Source: Magnetovibrio sp.
Lineage (GTDB): Bacteria; Pseudomonadota; Alphaproteobacteria; Rhodospirillales; Casp-alpha2
Direction of reading: 5' to 3'
DNA: 64,000 bases
NCBI GenBank assembly: GCA_002722175.1
Contig: PBKU01000039.1
Location: forward strand, 1-64,000
Positions 18,050-27,257 of the stretch are shown here, in pieces. Position numbers and translations under genes: made by a program. The notes beneath the pieces are model-generated. The model was not told the DNA's origin and did not search any database. It worked only from the letters and a program-made list of their open reading frames with translations. How positions within the stretch are numbered: the stretch's first letter is position 1; the number at the start of each line of letters is the position of its first letter.

Positions 18050-18939
18050 CAAAAGAAATTGCTATTTCAGACAAAAAGAGAACACCTATCATTTTTGTAT
18101 CTGGTCTTTCAGGTGCAGGGAAGAGTTCAGCATTAAAAGTGCTTGAAGATATAGGGTATGAAGCTGTTGACAACCTTCCATTGTCCCTCGTTGAACGGAT
18201 AATTCCGAGAAGTCCATTAAAGTCAGTCCCTTTAGCCCTTGGTATTGACAGTAGAACTCGAGACTTTTCTGCAGAAAAAGTAGTTCATCTTATTAAGAAA
18301 CTCCGGAGGCGTTCGTCCCTGATAAGCTCATTCTTGTTTTTAGATTGTGATGATTACGTGCTAATTCGTCGTTTTGAAGAAACCCGTCGGCGACATCCAA
18401 TGGCCATCGATCGGTCGGTAACAGATGGCATCTATTTTGAGCGGGAGCTTTTAAAGGAGCTGCGTCAATATGCTGATATATGCATAGATACGTCAGAGTT
18501 TAATATAGGGGCTCTCAAACGACTTCTATCTGGCCATTTTGGCTTGACGAAGGGAGCAAGCCTGTCAATTTTCGTGATCTCCTTTTCATTTAAAATAGGA
18601 ATACCTAGAAATTCAGATATAGTTTTAGATGTGAGGTTTTTATCTAACCCATATTACAATCGAACATTACGAAAATTAAATGGGCGTGATGAACAGGTTC
18701 GTAAATTCTTGGAAAATGATGAGGGTTACAAAAGTTTTGTTTCTAGCTTAAAGGAATTACTTGAAATTTTACTGCCACGTTATCGTGATGAAGGGAAAAG
18801 TTATCTAACAATCGCGCTTGGTTGTTCTGGGGGGCGCCATCGGTCTGTTGCAATAGCAGAGTTTTTGGCCGATTGGCTAGAAACTTCAGGATGGCCAAGG
18901 TCATTAGAGCATAGAGATCTGGAAAAGTTTAATAGCTAG
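18046..18939 (+). CDS. rapZ: RapZ family nucleotide-binding protein
   Basis: This 297-residue protein has the RapZ/YvcJ N-terminal P-loop GLSGAGKS at 20-27, followed by EDIGYEAVDNLPL. The C-terminal domain has the phosphosugar-binding signature GCSGGRHRSVAIAEFL. In enterobacteria RapZ binds RNA and controls glucosamine-6-phosphate synthase. In alphaproteobacteria its position next to hprK and the PTS genes is conserved, but its target is less clear. It overlaps hprK by 4 bases and is followed after 48 bases by the EIIA gene. Confidence 0.93.
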   Translation: MTKEIAISDKKRTPIIFVSGLSGAGKSSALKVLEDIGYEAVDNLPLSLVERIIPRSPLKSVPLALGIDSRTRDFSAEKVVHLIKKLRRRSSLISSFLFLDCDDYVLIRRFEETRRRHPMAIDRSVTDGIYFERELLKELRQYADICIDTSEFNIGALKRLLSGHFGLTKGASLSIFVISFSFKIGIPRNSDIVLDVRFLSNPYYNRTLRKLNGRDEQVRKFLENDEGYKSFVSSLKELLEILLPRYRDEGKSYLTIALGCSGGRHRSVAIAEFLADWLETSGWPRSLEHRDLEKFNS

Positions 18940-18987
18940 AGACTTATATTAGCAATAGGTATAGATAAACAGGAATGGAGTACAATT

Positions 18988-19395
18988 ATGATTGGCGTAG
19001 TGCTTGTCACACATAGCCGTTTAGCTATTGAATTAATTGCGGCATTGGAACACATAGTTGGTCCCCAAGAAAACATAGCTGGAGTGTGCATAAAACCAAA
19101 AGATAATGTGGATGAACGTCGGAAGGAAATTTTGAAGTGCACTAGCGATGTCGATCAAGGAAAGGGGGTTATTATATTAACGGATATGTTTGGAGGCACA
19201 CCGTCGAACTTAGCGATATCTATTCTAAGCAAAGGGCGCATTGAAGTGGTTGCCGGGGTAAATCTCCCAATGCTTGTCAGGTTATCCAGTGTTAGGGGCC
19301 ATTTGACACTAAGTGAGGCTGTTGAGAGCATTCAGGATGCAGGCCGAAAATATATTAATATAGCTTCACAAATTCTTGATACCCAACAAGCTTAG
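18988..19395 (+). CDS. PTS EIIA component, mannose (ManX-like) family
   Basis: This 135-residue single-domain EIIA of the mannose family has the phosphoacceptor H9 in VLVTHSRLA and the conserved DMFGGTPSNLA segment near residue 65. No EIIB, EIIC or EIID genes occur nearby, so it probably acts in regulation rather than sugar transport. This is typical of the alphaproteobacterial incomplete PTS. It is the third gene of the hprK-rapZ-EIIA-ptsH-ptsI operon. Confidence 0.92.
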   Translation: MIGVVLVTHSRLAIELIAALEHIVGPQENIAGVCIKPKDNVDERRKEILKCTSDVDQGKGVIILTDMFGGTPSNLAISILSKGRIEVVAGVNLPMLVRLSSVRGHLTLSEAVESIQDAGRKYINIASQILDTQQA

Positions 19396-19406
19396 GTAAT
19401 AAATCA

Positions 19407-19700
19407 ATGGGGTCAAATAAGTTGCCAACGCTTATAGAAAAACGGAGGCTGACTATTCGCAATGAGCGTGGTTTACATGCACGCGCAGCTGCGCAATTTG
19501 TTTCTATTGTTTCAGCTCATAATGCAACAGTCACTGTATGCAAGGGAGGACAGGCAGTCTCAGGTGAGTCGATCATGGGTTTGATGATGCTCGCGGCCAC
19601 TGCAGGAAGCAAGATTGATGTACATGTAGAAGGTCCGGCCGCTAAGGTGGTGGCGGGTAAACTTGAAAAATTAGTGGAGAAAAAATTTGGCGAAGGATAG
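19407..19700 (+). CDS. ptsH: Phosphocarrier protein HPr
   Basis: This 97-residue HPr has the phosphoacceptor H24 in RGLHARAAA and the regulatory serine S55 in GESIMGLMML, exactly 31 residues later as in classical HPr (15 and 46). It carries a ~9-residue N-terminal extension. It accepts phosphate from EI and passes it to EIIA; HprK can modify S55. It lies 11 bases after the EIIA gene, and ptsI starts inside its 3' end. Confidence 0.94.
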   Translation: MGSNKLPTLIEKRRLTIRNERGLHARAAAQFVSIVSAHNATVTVCKGGQAVSGESIMGLMMLAATAGSKIDVHVEGPAAKVVAGKLEKLVEKKFGEG

Positions 19701-21471
19701 AAAAAACCCAAAACCTGTAAAGGTAAAGGAGTCTTGTTTTGATGGTTTTGGTGTATCTGCAGGGATTGCTTTTGGAAAAGTTTACCCCCGAGAAGGTGGG
19801 GTAAAAAACGTTTCAGAGTATCATATAGCTAAATCTAAAATAGGTGATGAACAAAAACGGCTTTCCGCGGCAGTAGAATCTTCAAAACGACAGCTTAGAA
19901 AATTGTCTGCCAGGATAAAAAAATTCTCAGGTGCGGCTGGAGAGGAAATATCAATTCTTTTTGATGCTTATCACACAATGTTAAAAGGGTCTCGTCTGGT
20001 TCGAGGGGCAGAGGAACGTATTTTAAAATGCCAGATCAACGCGGAGGCCGCTGTGCAGGCAGAAATAATTGAAATTTCTAGTTATTTTGAAAATATGGAA
20101 GACAGCTATATCGCTGCGCGAATTGACGATGTTCGCGAGGTGGGTTACCGCATTATACATAATTTAACAGATGTTCCTGACCATACCCAAAAACAATTGC
20201 CACGTGGAGCTATCGTGGTAGCAAGAAGTTTGTCCCCGCCGGATATTGCTCAAATTGATCCAAATAATGTCCGTGCAATTGTGGCGGAATTTGGTGGTGC
20301 AGATGGACATACTGCAATAATGGCACGGGCTCTTGGAATCCCTACTGTGTTAGGTGCAAGCGAAGTGGCGAGGAATCTGAAAAGTGGGAGCAATATTATA
20401 GTTGATGGCACGCGTGGTAGGGTCGTAATAAATCCAGAACGTTCTACCGTAGTTCGCTATGAATCACGACGCCATAATTTACGCAGGGAAGTCCGGAGAC
20501 TCGATCGGTTGCGCAATCTTGACTGCTGCACTCGTGATGGGGTTGACATTACGTTGCAAGCAAACCTGGAGCTACCAATTGAAATGAAAATGGTAAATCA
20601 ATCAGGCGCATCAGGCATTGGTCTTCTTCGGTCCGAGTTCTTATTTATGAACCGTGAGAACCTTCCAAGTGAAGAGGAACAGTTTTTTGCTTTAAAAGAC
20701 CTAGTTCAACAGATGAATGGTCGTCCTATTACTATTCGTACCTTTGATGCCGGTGGTGAGAAATCGACACCAATACTTACAACTGGGATTAATGAAGAAG
20801 CGATGTCTGCATTGGGTCTTCGCGGGATCCGCCTTTCACTTGAAAAAACAGAGGTGCTAGAAACTCAGTTTAGAGCAATCTTGCGGGTCGCGCGTTATGG
20901 ACATATTCGCATTTTACTGCCAATGGTGACAACTCCATCAGAAGTTATAAGAACGCAAGAGATTATGGTAAAGCAAGCGAGAAGGCTTAGGCGGAGAGGT
21001 GAAAAAATTCCTGACAAATTGCCGCCAATAGGAGTGATGATTGAGGTTCCGGGTGCAGCGTTGGCAGCAGATGGGCTATCACGGGTAAGCGATTTTTTTG
21101 CAATTGGCTCTAATGATTTAACCATGTATACACTAGCTATCGACCGGGCAAATAGATATGTAGCGCACATGTTTGATAGCCTTCATCCAGCTGTTTTGAG
21201 GTTGATACAGTTTTCAGCTGAAGCTGCCTTTAGAGCACGAATACCAGTATCTATCTGTGGTGAAATGGCAGGCGACCCGCGTTTTACGGCTCTTTTAGTT
21301 GGCATGGGATTTCGAGACCTATCTATGGCTCCGTCGAACATTCTTCGTGTTAAGAATCGAGTCCGTGGGATGGATTCTTTAGCTGCAAGCCATCGAGCGC
21401 ATCTGATTATGGACCAGACCGATAAAGGCCGGATCACGATGTTGTTGGACGACTTCAATGCATTAGCATAG
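19687..21471 (+). CDS. ptsI: PTS enzyme I
   Basis: This 594-residue enzyme I transfers phosphate from PEP to HPr. The active-site histidine is H208 in GGADGHTAIMARALGIPTV. The PEP-binding domain shows GLLRSEFLFM and RTFDAGGEK, and the cysteine loop SICGEMAGDP lies near the C-terminus. It lacks the N-terminal GAF domain of EI-Ntr (PtsP), so it is a PtsI-type enzyme. The start is TTG at 19687, overlapping ptsH by 14 bases, with GGAG 7 bases upstream. A basic ~16-residue leader precedes the conserved FDGFGVSAG. Confidence 0.93.
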   Translation: MAKDRKNPKPVKVKESCFDGFGVSAGIAFGKVYPREGGVKNVSEYHIAKSKIGDEQKRLSAAVESSKRQLRKLSARIKKFSGAAGEEISILFDAYHTMLKGSRLVRGAEERILKCQINAEAAVQAEIIEISSYFENMEDSYIAARIDDVREVGYRIIHNLTDVPDHTQKQLPRGAIVVARSLSPPDIAQIDPNNVRAIVAEFGGADGHTAIMARALGIPTVLGASEVARNLKSGSNIIVDGTRGRVVINPERSTVVRYESRRHNLRREVRRLDRLRNLDCCTRDGVDITLQANLELPIEMKMVNQSGASGIGLLRSEFLFMNRENLPSEEEQFFALKDLVQQMNGRPITIRTFDAGGEKSTPILTTGINEEAMSALGLRGIRLSLEKTEVLETQFRAILRVARYGHIRILLPMVTTPSEVIRTQEIMVKQARRLRRRGEKIPDKLPPIGVMIEVPGAALAADGLSRVSDFFAIGSNDLTMYTLAIDRANRYVAHMFDSLHPAVLRLIQFSAEAAFRARIPVSICGEMAGDPRFTALLVGMGFRDLSMAPSNILRVKNRVRGMDSLAASHRAHLIMDQTDKGRITMLLDDFNALA

Positions 21472-22080
21472 TTTGTTGCTAGTTCTCTATAATATTTTTA
21501 ATTCTATTGCCAAAAATTTTTAAGCAAGCCAAGTTAGCTGCTCTCCCACTTTATGACTAGGGTTTGTTGACCTAAGCCTGTCGTTTGATACTTTAAAGTC
21601 ACGTAAACTAGTTTAGCGTGTCAATTAAGCTTTCTAGCTGCCCCAGAATTGATAGTCTCCAGTGAAACCAAGAAAGCGGCTTATTTTTGACCATTACTGA
21701 CTAGCACAAAAGTAGGAGTGAAAAACTATTCCATTAGTAAGTTTCAAATCAGTTGGCATGGGAATATCAATATATACCCGGCGCAAAGGGGTGCGCCTTT
21801 CCAGATCATTCTTGTTATAGTTCCCTCCTATTTCTTTGTGCCATTCATAATGTCAATCACAGCGTTTGGCTTCAAACATGAGAAGTGTCAGAGGTTCTGC
21901 GGAAATACTCGTTGAAACTAGAACAATTAGTGAGGTTATTATTTGTAAAAGTTTTTGCATCATCCAAATAGCTTGGCAGGAAACATTGTCAAATAGGTAA
22001 ACTGTGAATTTCAAACAATGATGTTAATAGATTTTGCGGGTTTAATTGATTGTCTAAGAGTTAATTTCAATGTTATATAA
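21472..22080. other. Gene-free region between ptsI and the soxX remnant
   Basis: About 600 AT-rich bases have no supported gene. A 65-codon frame at 21718-21915 has no recognisable motif. The stretch might contain relics of further sox genes, but nothing could be identified. Confidence 0.4.
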
Positions 22081-22514
22081 GAGTTATTCGGTATTATCGT
22101 TTTCGGACTTGGGCATAATGAATGTGCGATTGCAGATGTTAATGTCCCTTTTTCCATTGAGAATAATGGGATAGCGGAGTCCCTTACTGAAAAATCAGGG
22201 GGGCCACAGGTTGGTCGGGCGGCAGCTATCAATTGGAAAAAAGGTAATTGCCTTGCGTGTCATACAATGCTGATCCCAGAACAGTTTTTTCATTGGGAGA
22301 TTGGTCCCAATCTTTCTGCTGTTGGGAGCTAGCTACCCGAAGCCGAGCTCCGGCTTCTTTTAGTAAATGCAAAGTTGGTTCAGGAGGGTGCAATTATGCC
22401 TTCTTTCTATTGGAAAACAGAACATGGCGTATACTTAAGAAATTTAAAAGAAAAACCATCCTTTCAGCAGAACAGGTTGAAGACATTATAGCGCACCTGA
22501 TGACTTTGAAATAA
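22081..22514 (+). pseudogene. soxX: soxX pseudogene (sulfur-oxidation cytochrome c)
   Basis: The plus-strand frame through 22141-22329 reads like SoxX. It has ESLTEKSGG, then KKGNCLACHTM with the CxxCH haem motif at 22249-22263, then IPEQFFHWEIGPNLSAVGS. A TAG at 22330-22332 interrupts it. The same frame goes on with LPEAELRLLLVNAKLVQ and GAIMPSFYW, then a one-base shift near 22440-22448 moves the SoxX C-terminus (KTILSAEQVEDIIAHLMTLK) into another frame, ending at 22514. No start codon with signal peptide is recognisable. The intact soxY follows after 58 bases. Two lesions make function unlikely. Confidence 0.85.
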
Positions 22515-22572
22515 CCGTGAACTCAACTAATGGCAGGCTAAAGTATTATTCAACGCAAGGAGAAAAAATGCA

Positions 22573-23046
22573 ATGAAAGACTATTTGAAAACCAAGCTCT
22601 CTAGACGCTTCGTTTTAAAAAGTGGCTTCGCAAGTGCGTCAGTGCTAGCCGGAATGACGTTGGCATCAGAAAATGCATTAGCAGATGCCAAGTTGGCAGC
22701 TGAAGCAGTGAAGAAGATAGCCGGCAACAAAACTCCTACCCAAGGGAAAATCGAAATTACTGCTCCGCAAATAGCAGACAATGGCAATACGGTTCCATTT
22801 TCTGTGGCAATTGATAGTCCAATGACGGCAGGCAATCATGTAAAGTCAGTTCATATATTTGCTGATGGAAATCCACGCCCGGAAGTTGCCTCATTTCATT
22901 TTAAGCCTGGAAGTATCGCAAAAGTATCTACCCGTATGCGGATGAGTAAGACACAGAATATTATAGCGGTGGCTGAGCTAAATAATGGGGAGATTTATTC
23001 AAATAAAGTAAAAGTAAAGGTTACTATCGGCGGTTGTGGCGGATGA
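22573..23046 (+). CDS. soxY: Sulfur-carrier protein SoxY
   Basis: This 157-residue SoxY has a Tat signal (SRRFVLKSG at residues 10-18) and a C-terminal GGCGG ending, whose cysteine carries sulfur intermediates in the periplasm. The ATG at 22573 overlaps a two-codon frame ATG-CAA-TGA at 22568-22576, and AAGGAG lies just upstream. soxZ follows after 25 bases. The upstream soxX is broken and soxA, soxB and soxCD are absent from the window. The gene itself shows no damage. Confidence 0.93.
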   Translation: MKDYLKTKLSRRFVLKSGFASASVLAGMTLASENALADAKLAAEAVKKIAGNKTPTQGKIEITAPQIADNGNTVPFSVAIDSPMTAGNHVKSVHIFADGNPRPEVASFHFKPGSIAKVSTRMRMSKTQNIIAVAELNNGEIYSNKVKVKVTIGGCGG

Positions 23047-23071
23047 TCTTGGAATAAAGGAGAATTAGAAA

Positions 23072-23404
23072 ATGGCAAAAAAAGCGAGAGCACGGGTTAA
23101 AGTTCCAAAATCGATTAAATCAGGAACACCATTTCTGGTTAAGACTTTAATTTCCCACAAGATGGAGACTGGTTTTCGCACGGATAAAAAAACAGGTAAG
23201 AAGATTCCACGGCATATACTTAACAAATTTGTAGCCAGGATGGATGGTAAAGAGGTTTTTTCGGCAAATTGGCATCCGGCTGTTTCTGCTAATCCCTACA
23301 CCGCTTTTTATACAGTGGCAGATAAGAGCGGTCAGTTGGAATTATCTTGGATTGATGACAAGGGTGACGTCTTCATTAAAAATGTTGGCGTAAAAGTGGA
23401 ATGA
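23072..23404 (+). CDS. soxZ: Sulfur-carrier partner SoxZ
   Basis: This 110-residue SoxZ pairs with SoxY to form the SoxYZ carrier. Typical features are the absence of a signal peptide, the KTLISHKMETGFRTDKKTGK segment near residue 30, and AFYTVADKSGQLELSW near the C-terminus. It is expected to travel to the periplasm with SoxY. The start has GGAG upstream. After its stop a 17-codon frame (from 23408) with a hydrophobic start might be the relic of a following gene such as soxA, but this is weak. Confidence 0.92.
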   Translation: MAKKARARVKVPKSIKSGTPFLVKTLISHKMETGFRTDKKTGKKIPRHILNKFVARMDGKEVFSANWHPAVSANPYTAFYTVADKSGQLELSWIDDKGDVFIKNVGVKVE

Positions 23405-23628
23405 ATTATGAGGGAGCTATTGGTTGTTACAGGCATTTTATTCCTGACCGGAGGAATACAGGACACAGGTTTCTAGATTCAGGAAACGCTGCCTATTTCC
23501 TGGGGCTGATCGTACACAGTCGCAGATGCTCAAGAAAACAGAGCGGGGCGCATGCAATTCAAATCCTTGAGGGGCATTGAAATTTTAGACCGTTCTATAG
23601 GTGAAAAATTGCAAATAGTCGGGTGTAT

Positions 23629-24510
23629 TTAACGAGTCGGAACCGGTTTCTCCCCCGAGTAATCATAAAACCCCCGACCAGTTTTGCGGCCAAGCCAACT
23701 TGCTTCAACATATTTTACAAGTAGCGGACAAGGTCGGTATTTAGTGTCAGCAAGACCTTCATGGAGGACATGCATTACCGCGAGGCAGGTATCGAGCCCA
23801 ATGAAGTCGGCTAGCTCTAGAGGCCCCATAGGATGGCGTGTTCCAAGCTTCATAGCTGTATCAATTGATTCAACAGACCCAACCCCTTCATACAGCGTGT
23901 AAACTGCTTCATTAATCATTGGGAGTAATATTCGGTTCACAATAAAAGCTGGAAAGTCTTCAGCGCTGACCGGCTTCTTGCCAAGGCGGATGGTTAACTT
24001 TTTGATAGCATCAAAAGTTTGCTCATCAGTTGCAATTCCGCGAATAAGCTCGACTAATTCCATCCTGGGCACCGGGTTCATAAAGTGCATTCCTACAAAT
24101 TTTTCAGGCCGATCAGTTTTTGCACCAAGTCGGGTAATAGAGATGGACGAAGTGTTGGATGCAATAAGTGTATTTGGTTTCAAAAATGGACAAAGCTTTT
24201 GAAGTATTTCTTTCTTTATGATTTCATCTTCAGTTGCCGCCTCTATCACTAGATCGCATGCACTAAAGCCTTCATATTGGTCTCCAGGCGAGATTAGGCT
24301 AATTGCCGATTTTTTTTCGTCTTCTGATATATCACCTCTTTTCACTCGTCTGGAAAGGCTAGATTCAATATTTTTCATGCCGGTTGCAGTAAGTTCAGTT
24401 GAAATATCCAAAAGATATACATTAATGCCCTTTAAAGCACAGACATGGGTAATCCCCGTTCCCATTTGCCCTGCACCTATAATACCAATTTTCGTTATTT
24501 CTTCAGTCAT
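23629..24510 (-). CDS. 3-hydroxybutyryl-CoA (3-hydroxyacyl-CoA) dehydrogenase
   Basis: This 293-residue NAD-dependent enzyme oxidises 3-hydroxyacyl-CoA to 3-ketoacyl-CoA. The N-terminal Rossmann motif is IGIIGAGQMGTGITH. The family segment GMHFMNPVPRMELVELIRG contains the catalytic histidine, and FIVNRILLPMINEA and PLELADFIGLD lie in the C-terminal domain. It is the last gene of etfB-etfA-hbd, 26 bases after etfA. This order is common in bacteria that use ETF-linked acyl-CoA oxidation or butyrate and PHB metabolism. Confidence 0.93.
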   Translation of the reverse strand: MTEEITKIGIIGAGQMGTGITHVCALKGINVYLLDISTELTATGMKNIESSLSRRVKRGDISEDEKKSAISLISPGDQYEGFSACDLVIEAATEDEIIKKEILQKLCPFLKPNTLIASNTSSISITRLGAKTDRPEKFVGMHFMNPVPRMELVELIRGIATDEQTFDAIKKLTIRLGKKPVSAEDFPAFIVNRILLPMINEAVYTLYEGVGSVESIDTAMKLGTRHPMGPLELADFIGLDTCLAVMHVLHEGLADTKYRPCPLLVKYVEASWLGRKTGRGFYDYSGEKPVPTR

Positions 24511-24536
24511 TTTTCCTCAACAATGTTCATTTAGAT

Positions 24537-25469
24537 TTAGTTTTCGAGTTCAGCTGACAAAGATGGGACTGCTTCAAAAAGGTCGGCAACCAATCCATAA
24601 TCTGCAACCTGGAAAATAGGTGCCTCCTCATCTTTGTTAATGGCAACGATAACCTTGCTGTCTTTCATCCCAGCTAGATGTTGAATCGCACCTGAAATTC
24701 CGACCGCTATATATAGATCCGGGGCTACCACCTTCCCTGTTTGTCCTACTTGATATTCATTTGGAACAAAACCCGAGTCAACGGCTGCCCGACTTGCCCC
24801 TACGGCGCCCCCTAGTTTATCTGCAATTTCTTCAAGCATAGCAAAATTCTCGCCAGATTGCATTCCGCGTCCCCCTGAAATGACAATGCGGGCACTAGTG
24901 AGTTCAGGACGCTCGGATTTAGTAACTTCTTGGTCAATGAAAGCGCTTACGCCAACATTTTCAGTTGGTGATACAAGCTGAATCCCAGAAGTGTCGTCGT
25001 GGCCAGATATAGGCTCAAATGCCGTTGCTCGCACTGTCAGAACTTTTATCTGATCCAATGACTGGACAGTAGCCATAGCATTCCCAGCGTATATTGGCCG
25101 AACGAAGGTTTCATTATCTTGGATTTGTGTAATATCTGAAATTTGAGCCACATCTAATTTTGCGGCAACACGGGGCATTATATTTTTTCCAACAGTAGTA
25201 GCCGTCATAATCAAGTGGGTGTAATTTTTGGCTATACTGCTGATTAGCAGAGCAAGATTTTCAGCTAACCAATTTTCGTAAACGGGGGCATCTGCTAACA
25301 ATACTTGGGATACGCCTCTAAGTTTACTAGCTTTTTCAGCTGCAGGCCGGCAATTATGTCCTGCAATAAGCACGTTAACCTTTCCTAACTCAGTTCCAGC
25401 GGAAACGGCAGAGAGGGATAGGTCCTTTATCTCTCCATTCTCATGTTCTGCTATGACCAAGACATTCAT
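24537..25469 (-). CDS. etfA: Electron transfer flavoprotein, alpha subunit
   Basis: This 310-residue EtfA is the FAD-binding subunit of ETF, which accepts electrons from acyl-CoA and dimethylglycine/sarcosine-type dehydrogenases. The C-terminal FAD domain shows [37 protein letters not shown] and [14 protein letters not shown]. The start overlaps the etfB stop by 4 bases (ATGA), so expression is coupled. The flavoprotein at 6408 in this window could be one electron donor; that link is inference. Confidence 0.96.
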   Translation of the reverse strand: MNVLVIAEHENGEIKDLSLSAVSAGTELGKVNVLIAGHNCRPAAEKASKLRGVSQVLLADAPVYENWLAENLALLISSIAKNYTHLIMTATTVGKNIMPRVAAKLDVAQISDITQIQDNETFVRPIYAGNAMATVQSLDQIKVLTVRATAFEPISGHDDTSGIQLVSPTENVGVSAFIDQEVTKSERPELTSARIVISGGRGMQSGENFAMLEEIADKLGGAVGASRAAVDSGFVPNEYQVGQTGKVVAPDLYIAVGISGAIQHLAGMKDSKVIVAINKDEEAPIFQVADYGLVADLFEAVPSLSAELEN

Positions 25470-26218
25470 GAGATTACTTTCGCCTCATTACGGAGTTTTT
25501 CCAACAATTCTTTTACATTTTCAACAATCACTCCCGCCTCCCTTTTTGGTGGTTCGCTAACTTTAATCACCTTTACGCGCGGTGCAATATCAATATTTAA
25601 TTCGGTTATTGGTATTATATCTATAGGCTTCTTTTTAGCTTTCATGATATTTGGCAATGAAGCGTAACGGGGCTCATTTAAACGTAGGTCAGTGGAAATC
25701 ACCGCAGGCAGATTAATTTCGATCGTTTCCAATCCTACGTCCACCTCCCGAGTGACCTGAGCTTTAGTATTTTCGATATTTATTCTTGATGCAAAGGTCC
25801 CTTGCGGCCAATCTAACAGTGCAGCCAGCATTTGCCCTGTCTGATTTGCATCATCATCGATTGCTTGCTTTCCAACTATGACAATATCAGGTTTTTCACG
25901 ACTACAGATAACCTTTAACAATTTAGCAACGCCCAATGGCTCTATCGGGTCATCGGTTTCTACAAGAATTCCTCGATCAGCGCCCATAGCGAGTGCAGTT
26001 CGAATTGTTTCTTGTGAAGAAGATGTGCCGATAGAGACAGCAACAAGTTCATCACATTTTCCTGATTCCTTTAGCCGAACCCCCTCTTCTACCGCTATTT
26101 CATCAAACGGGTTCATTGACATCTTAACATTATTAGTTTCTACAGCTGTACCTTCCAAGTTAACGCGTACTTTAACGTTATAGTCGACGACGCGTTTTAC
26201 AGCGACAAGTATTTTCAC
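25466..26218 (-). CDS. etfB: Electron transfer flavoprotein, beta subunit
   Basis: This EtfB of about 250 residues has the N-terminal [18 protein letters not shown] and the conserved [18 protein letters not shown] block, with the ETF signature [27 protein letters not shown] in the second half. The GTG at 26218 is taken as the start because GGAGGG lies 6 bases upstream and family members begin MKIL. A TTG at 26230 would add four residues. It is the first gene of the etfB-etfA-hbd operon. Confidence 0.95.
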   Translation of the reverse strand: MKILVAVKRVVDYNVKVRVNLEGTAVETNNVKMSMNPFDEIAVEEGVRLKESGKCDELVAVSIGTSSSQETIRTALAMGADRGILVETDDPIEPLGVAKLLKVICSREKPDIVIVGKQAIDDDANQTGQMLAALLDWPQGTFASRINIENTKAQVTREVDVGLETIEINLPAVISTDLRLNEPRYASLPNIMKAKKKPIDIIPITELNIDIAPRVKVIKVSEPPKREAGVIVENVKELLEKLRNEAKVIS

Positions 26219-26365
26219 AAAACCCTCCAATATTTAAAGCAGCCTATCCTTAAGACTCTAAACAACTTGAATTATCATTTTTTATTTTGTTGTGCAAACT
26301 AGGAGGAGCCCTTAATGAGGTCAAGAGGCGTTTATAGTCTCTGGTGTGTTTTACAAAAAATGAAA

Positions 26366-26929
26366 TTAACGGTTCTTTCCTGGAGACCACAGGACATCAT
26401 CAATTCCGTTGTTATTATTGATGCGTGCTAGAACAAAGAGATGGTCAGAAAGTCGATTAAGATACTTTACCACTTGTATGTTGATTTTTTCCTCCTCAGC
26501 TAGCTTAGTTAGGAGTCGTTCGCATCGACGGACAATAGTGCGTCCCAGATGTAAATAGGAAGATATTGGTGAGCCGCCCGGTAATACAAAAGATTTCAAA
26601 GGCTCTAACTTGGTGTTCATCGCGTCTATTTCAGTTTCTAACCGGGCAACCTGGGTTTCGGTTACCCGGAGAGGAGTTGCTTCAGAGACACCTTCCTCTG
26701 GTCGGCACAAGTCAGCTCCAACGTCAAAAAGGTCATTTTGAATTCGTGATAGCATTGAATCTGTTTCGTTATCTGCATCTAGTCTAGCAATCCCAATAAT
26801 TGCATTTGCTTCATCAACCGTACCGTAGACGTTCACTCGAAGAGAAAACTTTTTCACACGCAATCCGGAACCAAGCGAAGTCTCTCCCTGGTCTCCAGTT
26901 TTTGTATAAATTTTTGAAAGTGTAACCAT
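26366..26929 (-). CDS. Cob(I)alamin adenosyltransferase, PduO type
   Basis: This 187-residue ATP:cob(I)alamin adenosyltransferase makes adenosylcobalamin. Family hallmarks are KIYTKTGDQGETSLGSG at the N-terminus (ATP binding), VYGTVDEANAIIG, and RRCERLL with YLNRLSDHLFVLAR in the C-terminal half. The adenosylcobalamin can serve the methylmalonyl-CoA mutase at 44477-46627. It lies upstream of the etf operon on the same strand, with 147 bases between. Confidence 0.93.
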   Translation of the reverse strand: MVTLSKIYTKTGDQGETSLGSGLRVKKFSLRVNVYGTVDEANAIIGIARLDADNETDSMLSRIQNDLFDVGADLCRPEEGVSEATPLRVTETQVARLETEIDAMNTKLEPLKSFVLPGGSPISSYLHLGRTIVRRCERLLTKLAEEEKINIQVVKYLNRLSDHLFVLARINNNNGIDDVLWSPGKNR

Positions 26930-27257
26930 AATGTCGACTTAACTTAATTTAGAAAAAGAAAACAAGTGAAATTTATCTAAAGTTAGAGGTATATGTAAAT
27001 TTATTGACTTGGATCATTGCAAATTCTGAAAGGCAAGATTGCCACTATACAGTGTTTCTTTTCAAGGAAAAACTGTTACGAAAGGTGACGAACTAGCTTA
27101 TATAATTCCTAGGAAAATCAGCTTTTTTTAAACCTGTTAATTTAGACTGGCCGTTCGCACATGCTGTGCCATTGTATTTTCTTGATTTGGCGATTAATTC
27201 TTAATATTGAATTATTAGTGTTTTCAGTTACTTTGTTGGACACAGGACGAGTTAAGA
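26930..27257. other. Divergent intergenic region
   Basis: This stretch of 328 AT-rich bases lies between the adenosyltransferase gene (minus) and the SDR gene (plus). It should hold both promoters. No gene, repeat or clear operator was seen. Confidence 0.5.

Noticed and set aside
21718-21915. 65-codon frame between ptsI and soxX
   Set aside because: No motif, no ribosome-binding site and no similarity to a sox gene could be seen.
23408-23461. Short hydrophobic frame after soxZ as the relic of soxA
   Set aside because: Only a signal-like start is visible and no CxxCH or SoxA block follows. The evidence is too weak for a call.
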